A DNA stretch of 64,000 nt, taken from Hydrangea macrophylla (Eukaryota; Streptophyta; Magnoliopsida; Cornales; Hydrangeaceae). The stretch lies in NCBI GenBank assembly GCA_033977485.1, contig CM066982.1:35566218-35630217 (forward strand), given 5' to 3'. Numbering within the stretch: the first letter of the stretch is position 1; every line of letters begins with the position of its first letter. The notes under the pieces are model-generated. The model was not told where the DNA came from. It searched no databases and was given only the letters and a program-made list of their open reading frames with translations. Below, in pieces: positions 10,201 to 19,879 of this stretch. The position numbers and the translations under genes are program-made.

Positions 10201-12616
10201 TCAAGGCGGGCTCCAGTAGTGCGCCTATGTTGACCGTGCGGCCCGGGTGTTCTGGATCTAGCACAACTTGCTCCAATTCTTCCATAGGCCCGATCACGTC
10301 CCTCTGGTGCCGGGGGTCCATTTCTTGGACGTTCAGTGATTCGGTGATTGCCCCCCGGCGCAACGAGCTGACATAACAACTTCGAGCCGTGGTCTGGTCT
10401 CCTCGCAAGCATCCAGGTCCCTGGGGAGTCGGGAATTTCACGATCAAGCTGTTTGTGGAGACAACTGCTCGGGCTCTGTTGAGGGTCGGCCTCTCGAGAA
10501 TGACGTTGTAGGCCGATGGGGCCTCCACTATCATGAAATTGGTGAGCATGGAAACCTGCTGTGGGTAGGTCCCCATGAGAACTGGGAGTTCGATCGTGCT
10601 GAGCGGTTGAGTGCTGGAGCCGTTGAATCCGACCAGGGGAGTAGCAACTGGCCGGAGCCGATCCCGGTCAATCCCGAGTTGGTCGAACGCCGCTGTAAAC
10701 ATTATATCGGATGAACTGCCAGTGTCAACCAGCACCCTCTGGACCATGTAGTTAGCTATAGAAAGCGTTACTACTAGCGGGTCATCATAGGGGCAGTGGA
10801 GGCCCTGTGCGTCGTCGGACGAGAACGTCAGAACATCGGTTGGTGAGGAGCCGGTGGATTGGACCTGCCATACATCCGCTCGGGATGCTCGGGCATGCCT
10901 CTTCCGTGCCGACTGAGAATCACCTCCGCCAGATGTTCCTCCGGAGATCACATTAATGTGGCCGAGTGGTGGAGGGGGCTGACCGGGAGCTTGGGCTTCC
11001 AGTCGGGGCCGTCTATCCGTTGTGACGAACTCGACAAGATGCCCCTGCTCGATCAGCTTCTCGATTGCTATCTTTAACTTGAAGCAATCCTCCGTTTCGT
11101 GGCCGTGATCCCGATGATAACGGCAAAACTTCTCCCGGTTTCTCTTATCGGGTGGGGCTCTGAGTTTAGCTGGCTGCGGGAGCAGCCTCTGTGCTTCTGC
11201 AGTGGCCATCACCTCATGTATGGGCCGGGAAAGGGGAGTAAAAGCTGTTGGGGGCTGGCCCCTAACATCCCGTTGATCTTGCTTCGGCTTCTTTCCCGGA
11301 CCCTTCTCTGATCCCTCGCGCTTGCGCTTGGCTTGCGGGGATTCGTCTCCCGCCTGGCCGGGGCGTTTTGCCTTCAAAAATTCTTCGGTGTCTATATACT
11401 TCCCAACTCTTTTCGAGAGTTCCACCAGGGTGGCCGGTCGATTTCGATGAAAAGACGTGGCCACCTTGGTATGTTGAACTCCTGAACAGAAGGCCATGAT
11501 TGCGGCCGTCTCATTGAGGTTGCGGATCAGGAGCCTCTGCTGGTTGAAACGATCCACGTACTCCCTTAAAGATTCACCCTTGTGCTGCTTGACGGCTAGC
11601 AGCTGGGTATCTGGTTGGGAGCGGTCTAGCATCCCGACAAACTGGCTGATGAAGAGTTTACTGAGGGCTTTGAAGTTGTTGACCGTCCGGGGCTTCAGGG
11701 CATGGAACCACTGTGCGGCCGATCCCTTGAGAGTACTAGGGAAGGCCAGACACAGCAGCTCATCTATCGTAGTGACCAGTGCCATCTGCGCCTTATAAGT
11801 GCGGATATGGTCCACCGGACTCCCCTTGCCATCATATGAGCTGAGGTGAGGGGGTTTGCACTTCTGCGGAATTGGAAATTGCTTCACCCTGATAGTGTAG
11901 GGCGACTCCATTTCTGTATTTGTGAGGTCGTGGCCGGACTTGCGGTTCAGCCTCTCAATCTGCTGCTGCAACTCCTCAACATGGGCCTTGACGTCCGTGT
12001 GCCCGGTCCTCCTTTCTGTGTCCGAGTGGTAGGTAGGGTCAGATGACGAAGCCTCATCCTCAAAGCGCGTCGACCTAGGGGATAACACTCGGCTGTGGGT
12101 CCGGGATAGTCTGTGCCTAAGATCCCCCCGGCTCAGGACGGGTGGATCATTGACAGACTCCCGGCCTTTGCGTCTGGGCGCTTCTCCCCTCGTAGCTCGT
12201 CTCCGCTCAATGAGGATCCTGGCATCCTCCACGCGGCGCGCTCGGCGAGGGACGTACCGAGGTCCTCTCTGCGAGCGCTTGGTAGCATGGCTACGTTCTC
12301 CCTCCGGATGACGTTCGCGATCTGGTTGGGACAGTCGAGCAGATCGGGTTTTTTCGCGCGTCCGAACGGGCCCTTGGCTGGGAGCGCTCTTTTCGGGCCG
12401 CTTTCCCGACGAAGGGCTTTTCTCATGGTCCCCAACCGCTTTTTCGTGTTGGGCCATAGGTGTCTTTATTTGCTGTTGTGTTCGGTGCTGGCCCTCCAAG
12501 AGTTGTTCCAGCGCCACTGTGACCTGGTCGGTGGTCATGGAGGTAGCCCGCGGCTCGATCTGCAGGTCTTCCTGACCGGCTGAATCGGCGGTTTTCTTAC
12601 CCTTCTTTGGCAGCAT
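7256..12616 (-). pseudogene. Tat-lineage gag-pol polyprotein (gag-PR-RT-RH-aRH-INT), broken by three TGA codons and a late frameshift
   Basis: One continuous frame of 1787 codons from ATG 12616. In order: a charged disordered N-terminus; a gag core (residues ~250-400); a CCHC-like knuckle CRYHRDHGHETEDC; an aspartic protease with VLVDTGSSSD; RT entry MCVDFTDLNKACPKD and catalytic YVDD; Ty3 RNase H; a second RNase H starting WVLYVDGSSN; integrase with HHCC zinc site, DIVGPLP, SDNGRQFD and a Glu in QANGQAEV. In-frame TGA stops lie at 9923-9925, 8588-8590 and 7766-7768, and each is explicable by one transition from TGG or CGA. A single-base frameshift near 7290 moves the integrase C-terminus into another frame, which runs to about 7130 with one TAG at about 7240. 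Acting alone it would yield only gag-PR. It is probably dead but recently so. Confidence 0.9.
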
Positions 12617-12660
12617 ATCGATCAGTCAAAGATTTTTGTTGATGAGAAAACTGTGTCGTT

Positions 12661-12677
12661 TCCCACAGAAGGCGCCA
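12661..12677 (-). other. Primer binding site of the Tat-type element
   Basis: The minus strand reads TGGCGCCTTCTGTGGGA, starting 3 nt after the LTR end at 12681 and complementary to a CCA-ended tRNA. I did not assign the tRNA with certainty. Confidence 0.75.
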
Positions 12678-12680
12678 AAC

Positions 12681-13269
12681 TGATGATGCTGAAAATTGGT
12701 AAGGGTAATCCAGACAGAAAATAAAGCCACAAAAGATTTGTGTGTGGTTCGGTCCCGTTAACGAGGTGACCTACATCCACGGGTGCGTCTGTGCGCGTCT
12801 CACTAGCAGATCACCGGCAGGCCTGGTGAGCCAACAATGGTGGGCGGCACTACCAGTAATACCGGCCAGGTGTATGCGTGTAAATGGTGAGTTCTCTAGT
12901 ACAGGCTTATATGCTTAGAGAATTGATAGTCGGATCCCCTTTGAGAGGGCAGGTGGGCTCTTTTATAGGTGCAAGAGTCCACCTTTACATGGTAAGCTTG
13001 TCAGATTAGGAAGCTTAATCTAATCACAATGAGTCTGTACAATGTTTGGAAAGTTTCCTAAGTGGTTTAGGCAACCATTGATTCCTCTTGATAGAGTCAT
13101 GGCTGTATAAGGAAACAGTTTGGAAACATAACAAATGCCGAATCTCTTGGGACTTCACCACGACCGCCCGGGTATCCCGGTCAGCAACAGCAGGACACCT
13201 CGGGAGCGTGGGCTCCACGCCTCAGATCCGGCTTTCCCGGGCCATTGCTGAACACGTGGCGGTTGAACA
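12681..13269 (-). repeat. 5' LTR of the Tat-type element (589 bp)
   Basis: Minus-strand boundaries TGTTCAACCG (13269) and CAGCATCATCA (12681), adjacent to the primer site. A TATA box CTATAAAAG lies at about 12968-12960. The right boundary is inferred from where pararetrovirus protease coding stops making sense. Confidence 0.75.
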
Positions 13270-13795
13270 ATTGCAGAATATTTCTTGACATATCATAAGG
13301 AAAACATAAAATTTTTGGTATGATGAATTTGTTTTCACCTAACCAGACTGCTACATCTTTAGCTTTGAATTGAATTGAGGTGTGGTTACCATCAATTCCA
13401 GTGACAAGGATAGGGTGTTTCATTAGAGTCCATTTTTCCTTGGGAATTGCATTCCATTTACAAGAACTAATAGTAGCTCCTGTGTCAATTAGAACACAAA
13501 GGTTATATGGTTTATAACCTGCAAAATTAAATGTTCCTTGAACATATGTATATCTCTTTTTTCCTTGACTAGGAGAAAAAATGATAAAATCATTTTTCGT
13601 TTGAAGATGATAAATAGAAGCAGATTTTATTTCATCTTCCTTTTGAAATATTGTTCCGGGTAAAATTGGAACTTGAACATTTTTGTATCCAATACTTTGT
13701 TGTCTACTGGATTCTCCTTTTTCTAACTGTTTGTTAGAAAAATCTCTTTCAAAGACGGAGGTAGAAGTTGTTCTTTTTTGGTTTTGAATATACAA
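13270..13795 (-). pseudogene. Pararetroviral aspartic protease, N-terminal part of the pol ORF (truncated)
   Basis: The frame opens at 13795, overlapping the end of the movement-protein frame by 47 nt. It contains the retropepsin motif LIDTGATIS and downstream strands (VTGIDGN, FPYDMSRN) expected of a caulimovirid protease. Coding similarity stops at about 13270, where the Tat LTR begins. The remaining open frame to 13181 is LTR sequence. RT and RNase H are absent from the window. The first ~85 residues are a polar linker without a recognised domain. Confidence 0.75.
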
Positions 13796-14497
13796 GTTTT
13801 TTTCCTGAAGCTTGTAGATTCATCATAGGAGTTGTATTTCCCCTATTTTCTTCTTCTACAAGATCTGAAATTAACCATTGCCTAGGAATTTCTAGATCAC
13901 TCCAGTTAATCAATCTAGGTTGAATAACTGTGTCAAAGGGTCTAGGTTCAAAAATTTCTACTAATTTATTTTCTGTTTGTTTGACCCTAGTTTCAGTAAA
14001 CCTTGTTAATTCATGGATTGTTTTCCATTTTATTGACAAGTCATGGGAATTTGCTTTCATAGCAATTCCTTTGGTCTTGATCCTTATCCTAACTGTATCT
14101 TCAATATTAGGATCATTTACTGAAATAAAGAAATTTGGTCTAATGTTAAACCAAATTACTCCATTAGCCATATTAGACTGGATTCCTCCAATGATTGCTT
14201 TCATTGGGTCTGAAAATCTTTTGTCAAAAATTACTGCTAAAATTGGGGTGTCTAGCCCCTGCCTAAATAAAGCAGTAATGGTAACTTGAATAACACCAAT
14301 ATGAATATATTGGATATGGGGGTATTTTACCTTCCATCTAGCTACCTTTCTTTTATCAAAAAGTGGAATATCAATTTTTCCTTCGCTAGAAAATTGAGCT
14401 TTTGTGTTTCCACTATATTGTTCAAACACTCGGGCTGAGAAAAAATTAAATCGAGAAATTTTGTAAATTTCTGGTACAGCAAGAGTTTGAAGTTTTT
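13749..14497 (-). pseudogene. Pararetroviral movement protein (30K superfamily)
   Basis: From the first ATG (14429) the frame gives 226 residues. The same frame is open upstream to about 14497 and reads sensibly but lacks an ATG, so the original start is lost. The central region has the beta-rich pattern of caulimovirid movement proteins (AIIGGIQSNMANGVIWFNI, then TRFTETRVKQTE). Such proteins modify plasmodesmata for cell-to-cell spread. It starts right after the coat ORF stop and overlaps the protease frame at its end, a compact viral arrangement. Confidence 0.7.
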
Positions 14498-14501
14498 CAA
14501 A

Positions 14502-16579
14502 TCATGCTAATTCAAATTCAGTGAGAGTGACTTCCTCTCCAACAACATCTTTAAGGCGAATATTTTCTAATTCGTCTTGTGGTACTTCTTGAATGTTATC
14601 TTGCATCATGAAGATATATTCATTAATTTCTTCATCTGAAGAACTGTAGTCTTCGCTAGAAATTTCATAGAGAATTTGTTCTTTATCTGAAATTTCTTCT
14701 CCGAAGAGTACTTCATATTCTTGTTCTTCAAGAACTTTAATCATCTTCTTTGTACTTTTCTCTTTTTTAGGACAATCAGGTGCATAATGGCCTTCTTCAT
14801 TACATATGAAGCACCTACAGGTTTTCTTTTTGAAAGTCCCTGCATTTTTTTTCTTTTTTCTACGAACATATTTTTTCTTTTTGGAAAAATTTTTATTTTT
14901 ATTCCATGGTTTCCATTTGAACTTTCTTTTCTTGAAACCTTTCTTTTTCCTATAGGATGGAGTTGAACATCCTATCTTTAGATTTTCCCTTAAAATTTTG
15001 TCACAACATTGTTGACCATATTTATTATTAGGTATTTGTTTTTTACCTGTTTTTTCGCTTTTAGTTCTAAACAGTGATGGGTTATCAACCGAAGAACATA
15101 TTGTATGCGAAAACCTAAGTTATCTAAATCTTCCTTTCCTATTTTCTTAAGAAAGTCATGATAACCTTTAATAGCTAACTCATCCCATGGATTAGGGAGT
15201 TTATGAAAAAATTGATCAAGCCAATATGTTGTGGCTGATGGATCAAGTTGATAATAATACTTTTTAAAAGTTGTAACATATTCTTCATAAAGACATATAT
15301 TACACAATTCTATCTTAGCGAGAATATAATTTGCATCTTCTTGCAAATTACTATCACCTACAAAGCCACATAAATTAGTTTTTAAAAGAAGGGAAAATTT
15401 GGCTAGGATTTTGTCAAATGAGTCATATTCTAACAATTCCTTCTTTTGGGCTTGTCCTAACTCACTTTTTTCCCATTGCTTTAACCATTGTATTGCATCA
15501 CCTTGTAGGGTGGCTGCAATATAATCTAGGAACTTTGATTTAGTCCATACAGTACCATAATTTGTAATGATGATGGACAGTGATTGTGCCCAATCTTCAA
15601 TAGCGGCTATTTGGTCTCTAAATGGTACATTAGTAAGATTTAAATAAGTACCATTCTGGGCTATTGGGTACTTATGGTTATCATCTCTCCTGGCTGCTAC
15701 TGGTTCAGGAGTTGATTCTGAAGTAGAGGGTTTTTCTACTTTAGCTTTCCCATCCTCCCCTGCTTGAATAAATTCGTCTTGATTGAACTCATTTGTTTTG
15801 AAATCCCCAAAATATTCTGGATCTAAGGGTTCATTAGCTTTTCTTTTTCCCTTAGGAGTTGGGATTTCTTCCTCATGAGTTTCATCTGAGGATTCTTCTG
15901 AAGAGGATGATTGACTATCATCATCTGATAAGACATTTATAGAATATTCAAAATGCCTTAATAATTCTTCATATTGCAAAGAAGTGTCTCTTATCTGCGT
16001 TATTATCTTATTTCTCTCTTCAACAGTTAAATCTGGGTCTTTATAAAGTTGACGCCAGTAATCTAGGATTTCGACGATATTTTCATACTCAGTCCTATTA
16101 TAGGATTTTTCTTGTAACATCAAAATATCTTCGGATCCATAATATAATCGAGGGATTTTATTATCTCCTGGATTATTCATACCATTTTCTATTTTTACGT
16201 TAGTTGGTTTTTCCAAACTTTTGATTAAAAGACTAATATGTTTCTTTGTTTCTTTTTCCAAATCAATACTAGTAATAGATCCAAGATTGTCTATCTTATG
16301 ATCTATTGAAGTTACTACTGACTCTAGATAGTTTTGATTTGTTTGTTGGGTTTTTTCTAGTTTAGAAAAACAATAACACATAATATCCATAATACTATTT
16401 AGACTAGAACACATATTACCTATTGTAGATGACTCTTTTTCGATATGAAGTGCATGGTCATATGAGTTATTTATACATTCTACAGTATTTCCTACACACG
16501 TTACTGTCTTATACTTATCTGTCATTATGGAAATTTCTTTCTCAAACTTAGTAATTGTCTGGTGCCTAAGACCTCCCAA
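14502..16579 (-). pseudogene. Pararetroviral coat protein with CCHC zinc finger, frameshifted
   Basis: The long frame 16579-14990 holds an N-terminal helical region, a Ser/Glu/Asp-rich acidic segment (~230-310) with a basic KGKRK patch, and the coat core (residues ~330-520; motifs QWLKQWEKS, TYWLDQFFHKLP). Near 14990 the frame is lost. Sequence in the other frames continues with a Lys/Arg-rich RNA-binding stretch and a CCHC knuckle (CFICNEEGHYAPDC, about 14820-14780). A final 80-codon acidic tail (14744-14502) ends at TGA. Acidic arms on both sides of the core and a C-terminal knuckle are typical of caulimovirid coat proteins. At least one frameshift separates core from finger, so it is not functional as it stands. 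Confidence 0.75.
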
Positions 16580-16844
16580 AAGTTCACAAAAGACCTGAAA
16601 AAGCCTAACTATGGCAACAAAAGGTCATGAACAGACGGGTATATGGGCTCTGACAACTAATAATCAAGAGAAATAATAACCATAAATCAAAATAATATAA
16701 GCAAGTAAGTAGTATATAGATAAGATATAAACAAAGAGAATACTTACAAAGATGATATATAGATCTTCAATATATCTTACAGATAGAACACTTGTGCTAT
16801 GAATACTGATAGATCTTCAATACTTAGGCTAGATAGAACACTTA

Positions 16845-16857
16845 GGCTCTGATACCA
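16845..16857 (-). other. Primer binding site (initiator Met tRNA) of the pararetrovirus
   Basis: The minus strand reads TGGTATCAGAGCC, the canonical caulimovirid minus-strand DNA priming site. It lies about 270 nt upstream of the coat ORF on the same strand. Confidence 0.75.
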
Positions 16858-16860
16858 TTT

Positions 16861-17176
16861 ACAAAAACAAGGAAGATGAAGTTGAAAGTTTACACAAAAG
16901 GATGGTCAAGAAAGGAGTATTCTATTGAGGTTAATAGTTGATATTTTACAAGATGCCCTTCTACGTAAGTTATATGCCTATATATAGCCATTAAGGACTT
17001 CAACTACACATCAAAGTAATTGGATTCCATTTATGACATTATGACTCTTCTTTGACTATTGCAATGTTTACATTTGTTAATACAGTAATTGGATATAATT
17101 GTTTTACAATTGTGGAGAGGGTTTCTCCAAGTGTCTACCACTTTTCCAAAAAAACTGCTCTCGACCAGTACATCAA

Positions 17177-17210
<34 letters not shown>

Positions 17211-18424
17211 ATCTTTCTCCTACCTGAACTCGTGTAGGACCCTCAAGTATCTGGTAAGCGAATGCGTTTGTTTTTTGAAAATTTATTGAACCTTTATTGA
17301 ACCATTCTACAGTTTATTGTGAGCTTGTTTTTTTTCTGCTAACCTTTACTTGTGACTGCTCCTTATCAGTCTAACGTGAAGTCATCACTACTAATCTTTT
17401 CTTTTTCTTCTCTTTTATTGTTTATTTTGTGGTCAGGTGGGAGTTTGGTTTGAGGTTTGCTAGTATCACCTTGTAACTTGATCTGTCATTTATAATTAGT
17501 TGTTTGAAATTTTACTAGAGTAAGAAATTTGTTTGTTCATTTGGCAAAAATAAAAAAACTTTCTTAACCGCAAAAAGAAATTTGTAGTAAACAAATGCAA
17601 AGCCCATTATGTAAGAAAATGAGAGGTTATCATATCCCAGTTCCAGGATATTTAGCACATCCTAACTTTCAACCAAAGTTAAGAAATTTCAAATTGAAAA
17701 TCAGTCAAGGTAAATGGTAACTCATCACATCCCAAGCTATTTAAGAGCATTTTGAACAGATTCCAAAAAATATATATATATATATATATATATTTAGTTC
17801 CCAGTAACACTTCAACCAAAGTTGAGAAATTTCGAATTTCTAAATCAATCAATGACTCAATAGTGATTAGTGACCCATCACATCCAAGCTATTGACAAAA
17901 AAACACAAACTTCTTAAAATCATCACCAATAATTGGCTGCCTAAAACTTTGAATACTATACCCTCAAAAAAAAAATTAAATAAATAAAAATAAAACTTTG
18001 AATACTAACTACTGAGCACTCCAAATCTCAAGTCAATTTTATTCTTATTTTAATTTTTATAGATCTTTAATAACACAAATCTCCGACAATTAAAATGAGA
18101 ATAATCAAATAGCTAGTAAAATGAATACAAAGTTTAGATTAATAATTGTCAAAAAGTGCAAAGACAATGCCAAGACACACCCAATGGACTTCGACTCCAA
18201 GCAATTGGTGCACTTGTGATTAAAATAAATAACAAATATAATTATAATAATCAAAAATCTTGTCAGAATGCACCTGGTACACAACTAGGAAATTGGTGCA
18301 GATTGTACTAAAATTTATCATATTGTTGATCCATAATCTATTAGCACAACATGCACGGTAAGAAAATAATTAAGATTTAAAATTGCAATTCATCAGATAG
18401 ATTAATTGCAACCTCACTGCCAAT
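16861..18424. other. Intergenic region and probable 3' UTR of the TrpRS gene
   Basis: AT-rich, without supported coding. Includes a (CT)n run at about 17180-17207 and an (AT)n run at about 17768-17793. The stretch just below 18424 should be the 3' UTR of the minus-strand gene; no single polyadenylation signal stands out. Confidence 0.45.
16979..16986 (-). promoter_or_regulatory. Possible TATA box upstream of the pararetroviral primer site
   Basis: TATATATA, about 120 bp upstream of the primer site on the viral strand. The spacing is shorter than usual for a pregenomic promoter, so this is tentative. Confidence 0.25.
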
Positions 18425-18475
18425 TCAGTTGAACATTTTGGGAAGAGGTCTCATTGCCATGAATCCATCCACCAT
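18425..18475 (-). CDS. TrpRS exon 12 with stop
   Basis: Residues 380-395 ([16 protein letters not shown]) and TGA. Matches the family C-terminus. Preceded by a TTTCAG acceptor, 11.5 kb from exon 11. Confidence 0.9.
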   Translation of the reverse strand: MVDGFMAMRPLPKMFN

Positions 18476-19835
18476 CTGAAACAGAATAAAGAAAACAATG
18501 TCATAAATTATCATCTTAACAAAATGGCTACGGTACAAACTGCCTTGTCTATAATTTCATTGAAAATAACCCACATCAAAAAATCGAAAATAGTACTTTC
18601 AATAAACTGCTTATAACACGAAGTTATCATAAGACGCTTACATTCCAAATGATAAATACTTTTCTTTTTCTTTCTTTTTTTTTTTCCGTCCTACTCCAAA
18701 AATGTCCTAGTCGAAGCTATAGCCCCCTGGTAGTCTATATTCCGTACTTGAAGTTTTAGTGATTTACATGTTAGTGATATAAGCAAATGAATATTAAATC
18801 CAAACTCGGTTAAACAGAACATGAGTTGAGCAAATCAGCAGAAGGAATTCATTAATTGAGAGCATTGCCCGGGTTGGTGCACAAGCAAGTTGCTCCCAAC
18901 TTGATGAGCGGCATGAGCCGTAATGGAACCAGTTAATACGAACCATGCAACTGCCTAGACTTCACTTGTTTGGTATAGCGAAATACCAATTGCAAAGAAA
19001 GATGTTTTTCAAAAGGGTATTAAAATATAGAAAATTAGTTTAAAGTCCTATCCTACATAAGTATTTTGCAATAGGTCCACCCCCAATAACTTTAAGAGCA
19101 ATAGGTACTAATTTGTTGAAATTGGCCCAAAAATCCCAATTATTGATAGATACATTTACCATTTTACCCATAATGATATATATATATATATCATGCCTAT
19201 ATATATACGGCCAAACTCTTAAGTGAACAGGGTATATCATGCCTATATATACAACTGCTTCCTTAATTAAATCTTACCATATATCCAATTTGATTTTACA
19301 TATCAAATAAATTTGTTCCTTAAATGAAGTTGTTACCATGATTGTAGGTATACTTTACACCATTTCTAAGGTATCTCCATTATCCACCATTTTCTTTTCT
19401 ACATTTGATCATCATAGTCGATTATTCATACTATTCGTGAGAGTTTTGATAGTGCGAAATTTTATACTTCACCAACAAAAAAATGTATCAAAGATAATGT
19501 GAAAATTTGCAATAACCGTGAGACACTGTGAAATTTCATACTTCAACAACGAAAACGTATCAAAGACAGCGAGGAATATTGCAATAACTAGAATTGTGAA
19601 ATTTCACACTATTTTTTTTAAAACTTTTCATATCAAATAACTAGAAGTGTGAAATTTAACACAACATTGAGATATTTATGAGTGTTAAATTTCGCATATT
19701 GCATAACTGAGTGTTAAATGTATACATATATATATATATATATGCATTCCCGGATGTTAACTTGGATATGATAGTGCGAAATTTCACACCCAAATCATGA
19801 CACCAAAACATTTTTAAAGTGTTTAAATTGTGGGA

Positions 19836-19879
<44 letters not shown>

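Larger units (their letters stand above)
5505..13269 (-). mobile_element. Ty3/Gypsy retrotransposon, Tat lineage, nested host of the LARD-like element
   Basis: Minus-strand layout: 5' LTR 13269-12681, primer site 12677-12661, gag-pol 12616 to about 7130, then an ORF on the opposite strand (5668-6228) between pol and the missing 3' LTR. A second, archaeal-type RNase H after RT-RH and an antisense ORF downstream of pol are diagnostic of Tat-type elements. The 3' end is cut at 5505 by the LARD-like insertion and would continue left of the window. The right boundary lies inside the protease gene of a pararetrovirus fragment, so the Tat element inserted into that fragment. The candidate right-hand target duplication is attgc (13270-13274), which cannot be verified here. 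Confidence 0.85.
13270..16860 (-). mobile_element. Endogenous pararetrovirus (Caulimoviridae) fragment
   Basis: Minus-strand order: initiator-Met tRNA primer site (16857-16845), coat protein with CCHC finger, movement protein, then the start of an aspartic protease. The sequence is interrupted at 13270 by the Tat LTR, so reverse transcriptase/RNase H would lie beyond the left edge of the window, if present. The order coat-movement-protease is that of cavemo- and solendovirus-like genomes, unlike the movement-coat order of petuviruses and florendoviruses. Frameshifts and lost starts mark it as an old integrated copy. It lies about 1.6 kb beyond the 3' end of the tryptophanyl-tRNA synthetase gene. 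Confidence 0.8.

Noticed and set aside
7256..12616. Programmed read-through or UGA recoding of the three gag-pol stops
   Set aside because: The stops fall inside RT, RNase H and integrase rather than at a gag-pol border, and each is a simple transition from a sense codon.
16845..16857. Primer site as part of a Copia element instead of a pararetrovirus
   Set aside because: No LTR end or Copia gag accompanies it; coat, movement and protease frames follow on the same strand.
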